Shown here: positions 6,981 to 16,098 of the stretch, piece by piece | Layout: each line of letters begins with the position of its first letter | Position numbering within the stretch: the stretch's first letter is position 1 | Assembly: GCA_024638915.1 (NCBI GenBank) | Contig: JAHEJJ010000017.1 | Location: 1-47,002, forward strand | Source of the DNA: Robiginitalea sp. | GTDB lineage: Bacteria > Bacteroidota > Bacteroidia > Flavobacteriales > Flavobacteriaceae | Direction: 5' to 3' | Length of the DNA: 47,002 nt | Position numbers and translations under genes: made by a program | Notes under the pieces: model-generated | Databases searched by the model: none | What the model was told of the DNA's origin: nothing | The model's input: only the letters and a program-made list of their open reading frames with translations

Positions 6981-7673
6981 TTAAAAATTGGTATCCAGAT
7001 TGATGTAGTCGAGAAACTCCCTGCGAACGGCTTCTTCTTTGAATTTACCACCGTATTCAGCGGTAACCGTACTGCTTTCTGTGTCTCTGATCCCTCTTGA
7101 GTTCACGCAAAGGTGTTTCGCGTCGATCACACAGGCCACGTCCTCGGTGCCCAGTACCTTTTGAAGTTCTTTAACAATCTGAATATTCATGCGCTCCTGT
7201 ACCTGTGGTCGCCTGGCAAAATAGTCTACGATACGATTCATTTTGGACAAACCAACTACTGTACCATTGGATATGTAAGCGATATGGGCTTTACCAACTA
7301 TGGGTAGCATATGGTGTTCGCAGGTTGAGTGTACCGTGATGTTTTTCTCAACCAGCATTTCCCCGTATTTGTATTTGTTCTTAAAAGTAGAAGCCTTGGG
7401 CTTTCTCTTAGGGTGAAGTCCTCCAAAAATTTCTTTCACGTACATTTTAGCCACTCGGGCCGGTGTTCCTTTCAGACTGTCATCTTCCATATCCAATCCC
7501 AGGGTCAGCATTATTTCACGTACGTTGAGCTTGATTCGTTCAATTTTCTCTTCATCGTCCAGAACAAATGCGTCTTTGCGCATAGGCGTCTCTCCGGAAG
7601 AAGAAACATGGTCGTTACCCATCGCTTCAAATCGTTCTTCCAATGTGCTGTCAAATTTCATCCTTACAGGCAT
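6981..7673 (-). CDS. folE: GTP cyclohydrolase I
   Basis: A 230-residue enzyme converting GTP to 7,8-dihydroneopterin triphosphate, the first step of folate and pterin synthesis. The zinc site is intact: Cys 118 and His 121 in STCEHHMLP, with the third ligand Cys 189 in DAKHLCVNSRG. The catalytic core covers about residues 45-228, with a weakly conserved N-terminal 40 residues. The first ATG gives MPVRMKF; the ATG four codons later is an alternative. It heads a probable operon with cysS. A TATCTTTG sequence, matching the Bacteroidota -7 element TAnnTTTG, lies 10 bases upstream of the ATG. The folate gene folP is elsewhere in the window. Confidence 0.97.
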   Translation of the reverse strand: MPVRMKFDSTLEERFEAMGNDHVSSSGETPMRKDAFVLDDEEKIERIKLNVREIMLTLGLDMEDDSLKGTPARVAKMYVKEIFGGLHPKRKPKASTFKNKYKYGEMLVEKNITVHSTCEHHMLPIVGKAHIAYISNGTVVGLSKMNRIVDYFARRPQVQERMNIQIVKELQKVLGTEDVACVIDAKHLCVNSRGIRDTESSTVTAEYGGKFKEEAVRREFLDYINLDTNF

Positions 7674-7683
7674 TTACAAAGGT

Positions 7684-7691
7684 CAAAGATA
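7684..7691 (-). promoter_or_regulatory. Possible -7 promoter element for folE
   Basis: The minus strand reads TATCTTTG, an exact match to TAnnTTTG. No good TTG is seen 19-21 bases upstream. The leader would be very short with the first ATG and about 20 bases with the second. Confidence 0.35.
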
Positions 7692-7797
7692 TACATAAAA
7701 TGGCACTTTATGGCCGGTTTCAGGCATTACACAACATAAATTAGTGTTAAGAACAGTACCGCTTTATTTTTATATATTCCAAATCCCATGCCTTCTG

Positions 7798-9600
7798 ATG
7801 AGACGGTTTAGCCATGCACTGTATTTACTAGTATCACTCTGTTGCTCTTGGAGTTATGGACAGATCGCCGTGGATTGCAGCAATGCGATACCGATCTGCA
7901 ATAACACCCCGACCAACGGTGGTACTCAAGGCTATGGTGTAGACGATTTCAATGGTGCCTTCAGCAGCGGCTGTCTGGAACAAACCCTTTCGGGAGCTAT
8001 TGAGTCCAATTCGGCCTGGTATCGTTTCAGAACAGGGGCTTCCGGACAACTGGGATTTAATATCGGCTTCGATACCTCAGAGGACTGGGACTTTGCGCTG
8101 TACCAAACGAACGACTGCAACAACCTGGGAGATCCGGTACGCTGTAATTTTTTCGACAACCAGGACCTGGAAGCCTTCATGGGAGTGGGGGAGGACCCCA
8201 CCGGAAGTTCAACTACAGTGCTTTATGAGGACTGGCTGCAGGTAGAACCGGGCCAGGATTACTACCTTCTTATCAATAATTTTAGCAATACCAATTCCGG
8301 GTTTTCGATTCAGTTCACCGGAAATATCTTTGTGACCAACCCATTTGATGCGCTCGACTGTTCTATCATCAACAATCTTCTGGGGCCACCACTTGCTGCA
8401 TGTGACAATCAAAATATTGTACTCGATGCCACTACTACAGGAGCGGTGGACTATAGATGGTATAGCGATACCGGGAGCGGATTTCAACTGCTCACCGGTG
8501 AGAACAACCCAACGCTCAATGTTATGGTTTCGGCTATGTACCGGGTACAAGTGGTGACCGCGAGCGGAAATATTATAAGTGATGTGCAGGTAGCCTTCAG
8601 TGTGGCACCCACCACCAGTGCTATAAGTGACGAAAACCTTTGTTCGGGTATCGGGACCTTTGATCTGTCTCAGAAAGATGCCCAGGCCCTGGGTTTACAG
8701 GATCCTGGGGAAATACTGGTAAGCTATCATTCATCTGCCGCTGATGCAAGCGCAGGGTTGAATCAGCTCCCCGTGCAGTACCCTGTTTTTGCCGGTACAG
8801 AGACCGTTTATGTGCGGACAACATCTCGTTCCAACCCAAATTGTTATGACGCTTCAGAAAGCTTCCAGTTAGAGGTCGTCGAGACCCCAGTTGCAGGTTT
8901 TCAGACCGAAGTATTTATCTGTGAGGATAGTAACGGGGAGGTCATCGGTGAAGCAACACCGAATTCCCAGTACACCTATAGCTGGGATACCGGGGAAACC
9001 ACATCCTCACTTATGGTTTCGACAGCCGGGGTATATACCCTGACCATTACCAATAGTCAATCGGGACTGGATTGTATTAATACCATACCTATAACCGTTG
9101 TAGTTGGTGAAACGCCTACTATCGCAGAAGTTATTATTGAAGACCTCCAAGCCGATAATACGATTGAAATCATAGCGGGGGTTGAAGGGGACTTTGAGTA
9201 CCAGATCGATTCCGGCACTTTTCAGGAATCGAATATTTTTACCAACGTGGCACCAGGAGCTCATACGGTAACCGTACAAGATCTCAATGGTTGTGGTTCG
9301 GTAAGCGACAATATTACCGTTGTTGGCTTTCCCAAATTCTTCACGCCCAATGGCGATGGCTCTAACGACTATTGGCATGTTATGGGCGTTACAAGCCTCG
9401 AAGAGCCAATTGTGCATGTCTTTGACCGCTTTGGTAAATTGATCAAACAACTAGATGAAAACAGCTTGGGCTGGGACGGTACTTTTAATGGAAAGGAATT
9501 GCCTTCAACCGACTACTGGTTTCAGCTGACTTATATGGACACCCAGGGTCAGCGTATCGAAGCGAAATACATCAGCAATCACTTTGCTTTAAGGCGCTAA
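7798..9600 (+). CDS. Secreted protein with T9SS type B C-terminal sorting domain
   Basis: A roughly 600-residue exported protein. The ATG at 7798 gives a good signal peptide (RRFSHALYLLVSLCCSWSYGQ) with cleavage after about residue 22; an upstream GTG-started extension would spoil it. The first mature domain (to about residue 180) resembles repeats with Cys pairs (VDCSNAIPICNNTP) and WYRFRTGASGQLGFNI...DWDFALY. An Ig-like region (about 180-500) follows. The last 85 residues are the gliding-motility-associated (CHU_C) domain: FPKFFTPNGDGSNDYW, VHVFDRFGKLI and WDGTFNGKELPSTDYWF. In this phylum that domain directs secretion by T9SS, typically to the surface or medium. The next gene is a shorter paralogue. 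The role may be adhesion or gliding, but the ligand is unknown. Confidence 0.9.
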   Translation: MRRFSHALYLLVSLCCSWSYGQIAVDCSNAIPICNNTPTNGGTQGYGVDDFNGAFSSGCLEQTLSGAIESNSAWYRFRTGASGQLGFNIGFDTSEDWDFALYQTNDCNNLGDPVRCNFFDNQDLEAFMGVGEDPTGSSTTVLYEDWLQVEPGQDYYLLINNFSNTNSGFSIQFTGNIFVTNPFDALDCSIINNLLGPPLAACDNQNIVLDATTTGAVDYRWYSDTGSGFQLLTGENNPTLNVMVSAMYRVQVVTASGNIISDVQVAFSVAPTTSAISDENLCSGIGTFDLSQKDAQALGLQDPGEILVSYHSSAADASAGLNQLPVQYPVFAGTETVYVRTTSRSNPNCYDASESFQLEVVETPVAGFQTEVFICEDSNGEVIGEATPNSQYTYSWDTGETTSSLMVSTAGVYTLTITNSQSGLDCINTIPITVVVGETPTIAEVIIEDLQADNTIEIIAGVEGDFEYQIDSGTFQESNIFTNVAPGAHTVTVQDLNGCGSVSDNITVVGFPKFFTPNGDGSNDYWHVMGVTSLEEPIVHVFDRFGKLIKQLDENSLGWDGTFNGKELPSTDYWFQLTYMDTQGQRIEAKYISNHFALRR

Positions 9601-9624
9601 AACAGGCTGCTTGCCGTGTTTTTT
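9599..9624 (+). terminator. Putative terminator
   Basis: AAAACAGGC (9599-9607) pairs with GCC and TGTTTT (9613-9622, one bulged G) around TGCTT, running into a T run. It overlaps the stop codon of the first T9SS protein and separates the paralogues. Confidence 0.55.
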
Positions 9625-9721
9625 CACTTTATCGACAAACGGTCGAAAATGTCGGTTGAAATATACTAAATCTCCTCCCTTTGAGTTATTATATAGATTA
9701 TAATGTTAGCCCCAATTATCC

Positions 9722-11134
9722 ATGCGAACACTAATTAGTACAATTTGTGCCCTATTTGTGGTTATCACAGGTCTGTGGGCACAGAATTCCCCGGACTGTA
9801 GGTCTGCTATCCCTGTTTGTGCCGATGCACCCATAATGTCATTTGCAGATGGTAGCGGCGATATTGACGACTTTGATCCCGATGTTATCAGAGAATCAGG
9901 TTGCCTTGAAAAAGGAAGTGTGGCTTCCGCCAATATTGAAAACAATACCTCCTGGTATGTATTCAGGGCAGGCACCGATGGTCAGATCGGATTCGATATA
10001 CAGGCTTTGCCTTCATCGGGAACGGTGATTACCGCAGAATGGGATTTTGCCCTTTACGGACCCGATACGGATTGCGCCAGTATCAGCAACGGGTCGGCAC
10101 AACCCATCCGATGTAATTATGAGGTTAATGACACCGATTTTACCGGGGTAGGGGTGAATCCTGAAAACGGACAGGAAGGTGCTCCGCCATTGACCGCAAA
10201 CCAGAATACCTATGACGAATGGATCGATGTCCTCGAAGGGGAGATCTACTATTTGCTGATCAACAATTTCAATACCAATTTCGATGGAGATCCCGAGCCC
10301 TACATGCTCACTTTTACTGGAAGATCTGTAGACCAGGACCAGAATACAGCGCTGGACTGTACGCTGAGAGATGAATTTTTGGGTCTCGATATCATAGCTT
10401 GTGAGGGAGATCCCGATATTACATTGAGTGCGCTTAATTCACCGGCTGGACCCGATATCGCCAACGTGACCTGGTCGGTAGATACAGATGACGATGGTAC
10501 TATAGATCAGGTACTGGCATCAGGACCGGCAGAAACCACCTATGTAGTGGCCAGCCCGAATTCAGGCCGGTATTTTGTCGAGATTCAGACCACATTGGCA
10601 ACAACCATCACCGATGATATTCTGATCACATTTTTCGGTCCGCCTATCCTCGATCGTGTAGACGTTATTGAAGATCTTTCCGACAGCAATATAATAGAAG
10701 TGATCATGGCCAGTAATGGCAGCTATGAATATGCCATAAATGGAGGTGAATTCCAGGATTCCCCGATCTTTGAAAACGTACCGCCCGGAGAAAATACACT
10801 TATTATCAACGATACCAATGGCTGCGGTATTACCGAGCCCATTCCTTTTCTTGTGGTGGGTTATCCTAAATTCTTTACACCAAACGGAGATGGCATACAC
10901 GACGCCTGGAATGTTTTGGGCATCGAAACACTTACAGATCCTACCGTTTTCATATTTGATCGATATGGAAAACTTCTAAAACAGCTCGATGAGACCACTT
11001 TGGGCTGGGACGGTACCTTTAACGGAAGGCCAATGCCCTCCTCGGACTATTGGTTCAGGCTCGAATACGAGCGCGATGAAAGCGGTATGCTGGTGGCGAA
11101 TACCATACGCACACATTTCACACTAAAGAGATAA
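9722..11134 (+). CDS. Secreted protein with T9SS type B sorting domain (paralogue)
   Basis: A 470-residue protein with signal peptide MRTLISTICALFVVITGLWA and a mature N-terminus QNSPDCRSAIPVCADAPIM that parallels the preceding gene. The first domain contains SWYVFRAGTDGQIGFDIQ and AEWDFALYGPDTDC, followed by YYLLINNFNTN as in the neighbour. Only one Ig-like segment remains, so it is about 130 residues shorter. The C-terminal CHU_C domain reads PKFFTPNGDGIHDAWN, VFIFDRYGKLLKQLDE and GWDGTFNGRPMPSSDYWF. Duplication of an ancestral gene is likely. It ends at a strong bidirectional terminator. The role is presumably that of a cell-surface or secreted adhesive protein; no enzymatic motif is seen. 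Confidence 0.9.
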   Translation: MRTLISTICALFVVITGLWAQNSPDCRSAIPVCADAPIMSFADGSGDIDDFDPDVIRESGCLEKGSVASANIENNTSWYVFRAGTDGQIGFDIQALPSSGTVITAEWDFALYGPDTDCASISNGSAQPIRCNYEVNDTDFTGVGVNPENGQEGAPPLTANQNTYDEWIDVLEGEIYYLLINNFNTNFDGDPEPYMLTFTGRSVDQDQNTALDCTLRDEFLGLDIIACEGDPDITLSALNSPAGPDIANVTWSVDTDDDGTIDQVLASGPAETTYVVASPNSGRYFVEIQTTLATTITDDILITFFGPPILDRVDVIEDLSDSNIIEVIMASNGSYEYAINGGEFQDSPIFENVPPGENTLIINDTNGCGITEPIPFLVVGYPKFFTPNGDGIHDAWNVLGIETLTDPTVFIFDRYGKLLKQLDETTLGWDGTFNGRPMPSSDYWFRLEYERDESGMLVANTIRTHFTLKR

Positions 11135-11136
11135 TA

Positions 11137-11163
11137 AAAACCCCCGATTTAATCGGGGGTTTT
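11137..11163. terminator. Bidirectional rho-independent terminator
   Basis: AAAACCCCCGATT (11137-11149) and AATCGGGGGTTTT (11151-11163) form a perfect 13-bp stem between two converging genes, with A/T tracts on both sides. It serves the plus-strand T9SS protein and the minus-strand outer-membrane protein. Confidence 0.9.
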
Positions 11164-11180
11164 ACTTTTATTTTTTTCGA

Positions 11181-12683
11181 CTAGAAGTTGATCGTATAGG
11201 ACATTACATAGTTGTTCCTGATTTGATTGATCAGTGCACTGGAGGTAAGACCGGTATCAAATAGTTGCTGGGTTACATCCTGTTCGGTTCGGCTATAGGA
11301 AAAATCGAGTCGGCTGGCGCCAAAATTAATTCCAAATCCTCCTGAGTATCCCTGAAGATCACCTATGGTGAACCCATCGAGATAGGGACTGCCTTCGTAA
11401 CGATAACCCGCACGCAGGCTCACATTTTCAATCCGGTACTCCCCTCCGATCCTAAAAGTATCGATGCCGCCTAATTCTGAAGCGATCTGAGTATTGACCG
11501 TATTAAAGCTGGGATCGCCAGTTGGCCTCAACTGTGCCTTAGACATATTCTGATGGCTATAATCGAAACTGATCAAACCATTTTTACTAAATACAATAGC
11601 TGCACTACCCGTAAATTTGGCAGGGGTTTTAACCTGGTATCGTTCAAAGACATTGATGACATTAAAATTGATGAACCCTATATCGTCATCGGCGAGATTT
11701 GAGTTGATACGCTGAGAAAGATCATCTCTGAGATCGTACCATATGGGCGACTGATAACTGGCGCCTAGCCTGAAATTATTGTTGAGCTTGGCGATGGCCC
11801 CAAGATTAAAAGAAAACGCATAGCCGCTGGTGCGCAAAAGATTGTCAAAATTGACAAATTGCAAAGGCGATCCGGCATCGTAGCCGGTTTCATCAAAACG
11901 ACTGAACTTTTCAAAATATATATTGTTGAAATTCATCGATCCCCCGATATATAGAAATTCTTCGTACTGACCGGCTAAATTGACGGTAAACTTACTGTCA
12001 TATCCTCTTGTGCTCTGGTAATAGTCCTGAACTACATTGGAGTATACAGCGTTGGAATTATAATCTGTACCGTCTGGATCTGTATCATCCACCGGATCTA
12101 TAACTCCTCCGAAATAGCCTAAAAATGCCTGTTGCGGACCATAGCCTACAGATGAACCGATCCTCAGATAAGCATCCTCGATGAATTCGTTGTCTCTGAT
12201 CAATAAGGAACCGAAAGGCACACCCTGTGCAAAATTGAGAAAGTAATTATCGATCCCGGTATTATTGGTTCCCGAGGCAAAGAACTCGTTGTCGTAATTA
12301 TTGGCCAGGTCATAGTTAAAAGCCAGAGACACTTTTTTCCAGGATTTCTGATTGTTCTTCCAAACAAAAACTCCACCGATCTGGTTAAACCTCCAGGAGG
12401 TGATATTCGAATTCCTAAATGTTCCTAAATAAGAGGATTCGTTTTTCCGATTATACGCAGCCCCGGTCATCGTGAAGAGACTGTTCTTGAATACCGCACT
12501 AGCGGCCGGATTGATATTGATGGCCGACATATCGCCACCAAGAGCTCCGAAGGCGCCGCTCATAGACTGATATCGGGCCGTTCCCAATAAGTTTTCAGAA
12601 CTATAGCGCAATACGTCTTCAATATTCTGGGCGCTGGCTGCAGCACAAATGAAGACCATGATGAAAGTATATATCCTTTTCAT
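11181..12683 (-). CDS. Outer-membrane beta-barrel protein, OmpP1/FadL-like
   Basis: A 500-residue outer-membrane protein with signal peptide MKRIYTFIMVFICAAASA, then QNIEDVLRYSSENLLGTARYQSMSGAFGALGGDMSAININPA, the N-terminal hatch-like segment seen in FadL/OmpP1-type transporters of flavobacteria. The rest alternates short amphipathic strands, and the protein ends in aromatic YVMSYTINF as barrel proteins do. FadL relatives carry hydrophobic compounds across the outer membrane; the ligand here cannot be told. Flavobacterial copies are often called hemin receptor without proof. It lies 31 bases downstream of the Gly/Trp-repeat lipoprotein gene and is probably cotranscribed with it. Confidence 0.85.
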   Translation of the reverse strand: MKRIYTFIMVFICAAASAQNIEDVLRYSSENLLGTARYQSMSGAFGALGGDMSAININPAASAVFKNSLFTMTGAAYNRKNESSYLGTFRNSNITSWRFNQIGGVFVWKNNQKSWKKVSLAFNYDLANNYDNEFFASGTNNTGIDNYFLNFAQGVPFGSLLIRDNEFIEDAYLRIGSSVGYGPQQAFLGYFGGVIDPVDDTDPDGTDYNSNAVYSNVVQDYYQSTRGYDSKFTVNLAGQYEEFLYIGGSMNFNNIYFEKFSRFDETGYDAGSPLQFVNFDNLLRTSGYAFSFNLGAIAKLNNNFRLGASYQSPIWYDLRDDLSQRINSNLADDDIGFINFNVINVFERYQVKTPAKFTGSAAIVFSKNGLISFDYSHQNMSKAQLRPTGDPSFNTVNTQIASELGGIDTFRIGGEYRIENVSLRAGYRYEGSPYLDGFTIGDLQGYSGGFGINFGASRLDFSYSRTEQDVTQQLFDTGLTSSALINQIRNNYVMSYTINF

Positions 12684-12714
12684 TACTCGATGATTTTAAA
12701 GTCTGATGATGATA

Positions 12715-14100
12715 TTATTGTCTGCCTCGTCCGCCACCTGATCTGCCGCCACCTGATCTGCCGCCACTTGAACGACCGCCGCCGCCAGATCTGAATGAAC
12801 CTCCTGAAGACCTGAACGACCCTCCGGAACTTCTAAAGGAACCGCCTGAGCTCCTCGAGCCTCGGCTTGAACCTCTGTAGCCAGAACTTCTGCTTGGTGC
12901 GCTCCTTCCGGAACTTCTATACCCGGAACTTCGGCTGCCCGAGCTCCTTGGGCTATACGTGCGGGTAGACCCCCTGTAACCAGAACTCCTGCCTGCAGGC
13001 GAATTTGGTCTCGAATAGGTGGATCGACGTGGCGAATTGGTCCTGTAAGAACCCTGACCAGATCGTGAAGTATTACCGCTACCTCTTCTATAGGTGTTGC
13101 TTCGTTGTGAACTTGATCCGGAACGGTAGGTTCGGTTGCCACTGTTGTAACGCGGAACAGTACGAGTGCTCCTGCTGGATCGGTATGCCCTGTTGCGTTC
13201 AATTCCATCTACGCCCACCCGATTGCTTCGTGCTGAAGTACCTGATCGGTAAGACCTTCTGGCCGCGGTAGATCTGCCGTTATTGATATTGGATCGTCCG
13301 CTATTGGTTCTGGTGCGTGTATTGCTACGTGTACCACTATAGGCACCAAGATTAGATCTGCCTCTGCCATTGTTATAGGCTATGGCATTTGAGCCGGTAC
13401 CGTAATACCCTCTTCTGCTTCGATTATAGCCATACCGACCATAGGAGCCGTATCCGTAGTATGGATAACCATAACCGGGATAACCCCAGCCCCAGCCATA
13501 TCCTGGATATCCCCAGCCCCAGCCATAACCGGGATAGCCCCAGCCCCAGCCGGAACCCCAGCCCCAGCCATAACCGGGATAGCCCCAGCCCCAACCAGGA
13601 TATCCCCAGCCCCAGCCGGAACCCCAGCCCCAGCCGAAACCAATACCTACGCCAAATCCACCGCCCCAACCATAGCCGCCGTATCCTCCACCGTAAATAT
13701 TGACGTTGACATTTGAGGCATTTTCGCCCCAGCCACCGTAACCGGCATAGTCGTTTGCATTTCTGTCTAGATAGTTCCCTTCCTCATAAAGCTCCAGACT
13801 ATCCTGGGCCGTACCACTGCTATACTCGTCTACATCTGTAAAGACATCACCTTCCATATATTGGTCGATCTCCTCGGCTTTCTGGCCGAAATAGTCGTCG
13901 TATATGCCGTCGTCTTTTTTAGTTTCTTGTTTCTTTTGAGGATTGCTGTATACAGTCGTTCGCCTGGGATCTTCCGTATAGATACCATCATCATCATAAT
14001 ATGAAGCTTGCTGGTACGAACCGCATGAAGCCAATAGAAAAACCGTCCCTATCATCAGGGATAGCGAATGAAATTTAGGTTGGGGTAGAGAATATGTCAT
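12715..14100 (-). CDS. Lipoprotein with Gly/Trp/Tyr repeats and a Ser/Arg-rich tail
   Basis: A 461-residue probable lipoprotein (signal to residue 25, Cys 26 in LLASC). Residues 27-135 are acidic and polar (YYDDDGIYTEDPRR, DDGIYDDYFGQKAEE). Residues about 137-216 are almost only Gly, Trp, Tyr and Pro, with five copies of WGYPG separated by GWGWG or GSGWGWG. Residues about 220-461 are rich in Ser, Arg and Gly (RSSGGSFRSSGG, RSGGGRSGGGRGRQ). The composition suggests a disordered, possibly self-associating protein at the cell envelope. Similar proteins with scattered, poor names occur in flavobacteria beside proS and an OmpP1-like gene, as here. No enzymatic domain is recognised. Confidence 0.8.
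   Translation of the reverse strand: MTYSLPQPKFHSLSLMIGTVFLLASCGSYQQASYYDDDGIYTEDPRRTTVYSNPQKKQETKKDDGIYDDYFGQKAEEIDQYMEGDVFTDVDEYSSGTAQDSLELYEEGNYLDRNANDYAGYGGWGENASNVNVNIYGGGYGGYGWGGGFGVGIGFGWGWGSGWGWGYPGWGWGYPGYGWGWGSGWGWGYPGYGWGWGYPGYGWGWGYPGYGYPYYGYGSYGRYGYNRSRRGYYGTGSNAIAYNNGRGRSNLGAYSGTRSNTRTRTNSGRSNINNGRSTAARRSYRSGTSARSNRVGVDGIERNRAYRSSRSTRTVPRYNSGNRTYRSGSSSQRSNTYRRGSGNTSRSGQGSYRTNSPRRSTYSRPNSPAGRSSGYRGSTRTYSPRSSGSRSSGYRSSGRSAPSRSSGYRGSSRGSRSSGGSFRSSGGSFRSSGGSFRSGGGGRSSGGRSGGGRSGGGRGRQ
13453..13692 (-). repeat. Coding tandem repeats, Gly/Trp/Tyr-rich
   Basis: The nucleotide sequence repeats blocks such as CCCCAGCCCCAGCC and TAACCGGGATA many times, encoding alternating GWGWG and GYPGYG units. 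Five WGYPG units are seen. Such a tract is prone to slippage, so copy number may vary among strains. Confidence 0.8.
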
Positions 14101-14197
14101 CGCTTTAAGTTTATATTGTTGAACATTCTAAAATTAGTTAGCTTTACCGAACTATTTTTGTTAACGATATCACAACATTTGTGCCAAACTTCCATTA

Positions 14198-15673
14198 ATG
14201 GGAAAAAATTTAACCAAGCGCGCGGACGATTATTCTAAATGGTATAACGATTTGGTAATTAAGGCCGATTTAGCCGAAAACTCCGGTGTCAGGGGCTGCA
14301 TGGTGATCAAGCCTTATGGATTTGCCATATGGGAAAAAATGCAGGCAGGCCTCGATAATATGTTCAAGGAGACCGGCCATCAAAATGCGTATTTCCCGCT
14401 TTTCATTCCGAAATCGTACCTCAGTAAAGAAGCCAGTCATGTGGAAGGCTTTGCCAAAGAATGTGCTGTGGTTACGCATTATCGATTGAAGAATGCAGAA
14501 GATGGTAGTGGGATCATTGTAGATGAAGACGCCAAGCTGGAAGAGGAACTAATCGTAAGGCCAACCTCGGAGACCATTATTTGGGATACTTACAGAAGGT
14601 GGATACAATCGTATAGAGACTTGCCACTTCTGATCAATCAATGGGCCAACGTGGTGCGCTGGGAGATGCGCACCCGACTTTTTTTAAGAACAACTGAATT
14701 CTTATGGCAGGAGGGTCATACCGCGCATGCCACCCGTGAGGAGGCCATCGATGAGGCAGAACTAATCCTAAAGATCTACGCAGATTTTGCAGAGGAATTT
14801 ATGGCAGTACCGGTGATAAAAGGCACCAAAACAGAAAGCGAACGCTTTGCCGGAGCGGTTGAAACCTATTGTATTGAGGCATTAATGCAAGACGGGAAGG
14901 CGCTGCAAGCCGGAACATCGCATTTTCTGGGTCAAAATTTTGCAAAGGCCTTCGATGTGAAGTTTGCCACGAAAAAAGGTGATCAGCAGTATGTATGGGC
15001 CACTTCATGGGGGGTGTCAACCCGATTAATGGGAGCACTGATCATGACCCACAGCGATGATAACGGTTTGGTCTTACCACCCAAACTAGCCCCTATACAT
15101 GTGGTGATTATACCAATCTATAAAGGGTTGGAACAACTGGAGGCTATTTCGGAAAAGGTAGCACCTTTGGTCAAATCGCTTAAAGAAAAAGGGATCTCCG
15201 TTAAATATGATAACCGGGATACCCATAAACCAGGGTTTAAGTTTAATGAATATGAATTAAAAGGGGTGCCGATAAGAATCGCGATCGGTCAGCGGGACCT
15301 GGAGAATGGGACCGTGGAACTGGCCAGGCGCGATACCCTGGAAAAACGAACAATCCCAGCCGAAAGCGCCGAGAACGAGGTGATTCAACTGCTGGATGAG
15401 ATCCAGACAAGACTCTATGAAAAGGCCAAGGATTACCGTACAACACATACCACCGAGGTGGACACTTATGACGAATTTAAAAAGGTGATTGAGGAGAAGG
15501 GTGGTTTTATTTCAGCCCACTGGGACGGAACATCTGCTACTGAGGATAAAATTAAAAATGAGACTAAGGCAACAATACGTTGTATTCCGATTGAAGAGGA
15601 AAAGACAGAGGGCAAATGCATGGTGACAGGGCAACCTTCTGCCCAAAGAGTGCTATTCGCCCGGGCGTATTAG
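14198..15673 (+). CDS. proS: Prolyl-tRNA synthetase
   Basis: A 491-residue class II aminoacyl-tRNA synthetase charging tRNA-Pro. It is the shorter type without the inserted editing domain: motif 2 appears around [36 protein letters not shown] and motif 3 near [22 protein letters not shown]. The anticodon-binding domain (about residues 300-400) has [10 protein letters not shown] and [20 protein letters not shown], and a C-terminal zinc-binding-like extension follows ([18 protein letters not shown]). The ATG at 14198 gives [18 protein letters not shown], the usual N-terminus. The gene diverges from the repeat-rich lipoprotein gene. Confidence 0.97.
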   Translation: MGKNLTKRADDYSKWYNDLVIKADLAENSGVRGCMVIKPYGFAIWEKMQAGLDNMFKETGHQNAYFPLFIPKSYLSKEASHVEGFAKECAVVTHYRLKNAEDGSGIIVDEDAKLEEELIVRPTSETIIWDTYRRWIQSYRDLPLLINQWANVVRWEMRTRLFLRTTEFLWQEGHTAHATREEAIDEAELILKIYADFAEEFMAVPVIKGTKTESERFAGAVETYCIEALMQDGKALQAGTSHFLGQNFAKAFDVKFATKKGDQQYVWATSWGVSTRLMGALIMTHSDDNGLVLPPKLAPIHVVIIPIYKGLEQLEAISEKVAPLVKSLKEKGISVKYDNRDTHKPGFKFNEYELKGVPIRIAIGQRDLENGTVELARRDTLEKRTIPAESAENEVIQLLDEIQTRLYEKAKDYRTTHTTEVDTYDEFKKVIEEKGGFISAHWDGTSATEDKIKNETKATIRCIPIEEEKTEGKCMVTGQPSAQRVLFARAY

Positions 15674-15700
15674 AGGCAGTCAAAAAAAGGAATGAGGTAG

Positions 15701-15730
15701 TTGCCATAGTAAAAAATAATTGTATTTTTG
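15701..15730 (+). promoter_or_regulatory. Promoter of the tRNA-Glu/rpsT unit
   Basis: TTG at 15701-15703, a 19-base spacer, and TATTTTTG at 15723-15730 match the Bacteroidota vegetative promoter pattern (TTG -33, TAnnTTTG -7). The start would be near 15737, about 105 bases before the first tRNA. Confidence 0.75.
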
Positions 15731-15840
15731 CACCTGCCTTTGGGGCACCTATGTTCAATGGAAAATTGAAAGTTGAAAATTGAAAGCGGATGGTTTTTAG
15801 CTAGCGCGTCTAACTTATCGCTTTTAACTTACAACTCAAT

Positions 15841-15912
15841 GGCCCGTTCGTCTAGGGGTTAGGACGCCAGGTTTTCATCCTGGTAACAGGGGTTCGATTC
15901 CCCTACGGGCTA
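15841..15912 (+). tRNA. tRNA-Glu (TTC)
   Basis: The 72-base cloverleaf has acceptor arms GGCCCGT/ACGGGCT, anticodon stem CCAGG/CCTGG with loop TTTTCAT (anticodon TTC), T-arm AGGGGTTCGATTCCCCT and discriminator A. CCA is not encoded. It is identical to the copy at 15979. Confidence 0.97.
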
Positions 15913-15934
15913 CTGGTATAATTTAAATTTTAAA

Positions 15935-15970
15935 GTTGAAAATTAATTATTAGCTCAACAAATTTTCAAC
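15935..15970. repeat. Inverted repeat between the two tRNA-Glu genes
   Basis: GTTGAAAATT (15935-15944) is the exact reverse complement of AATTTTCAAC (15961-15970). The same GTTGAAAATT also occurs upstream of the first tRNA at 15772-15781. The stem-loop between the tRNAs may aid processing of the joint transcript. Confidence 0.6.
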
Positions 15971-15978
15971 CACTTAAT

Positions 15979-16050
15979 GGCCCGTTCGTCTAGGGGTTAG
16001 GACGCCAGGTTTTCATCCTGGTAACAGGGGTTCGATTCCCCTACGGGCTA
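15979..16050 (+). tRNA. tRNA-Glu (TTC), second identical copy
   Basis: All 72 bases equal those at 15841-15912, including anticodon TTC. The 66-base spacer contains an inverted repeat. It is followed after 48 bases by rpsT, probably on the same transcript. Confidence 0.97.
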
Positions 16051-16098
16051 CAAGAAGTTACCGGCGGCCAGAACCCGCTAAAATATTAAAATAAAAAT

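Noticed and set aside
12696-13208. 170-codon minus-strand frame rich in Ala, Val and Glu
   Set aside because: It is an out-of-frame reading of the Ser/Arg-rich tail of the lipoprotein gene and owes its openness to the biased codons.
13453-13692. Possible CRISPR-like array
   Set aside because: The repeats have no spacers, are in frame and code for the Gly/Trp/Tyr tract.
13380-13703. Several open frames on both strands within the Gly/Trp repeat region
   Set aside because: All are frame-shifted or antisense readings of the tandem repeats in the lipoprotein at 12715-14100.
14157-14181. TTTG and AACATTTG as a promoter for proS
   Set aside because: The spacing is 13 bases rather than about 19-21 and the -7 element has a mismatch.
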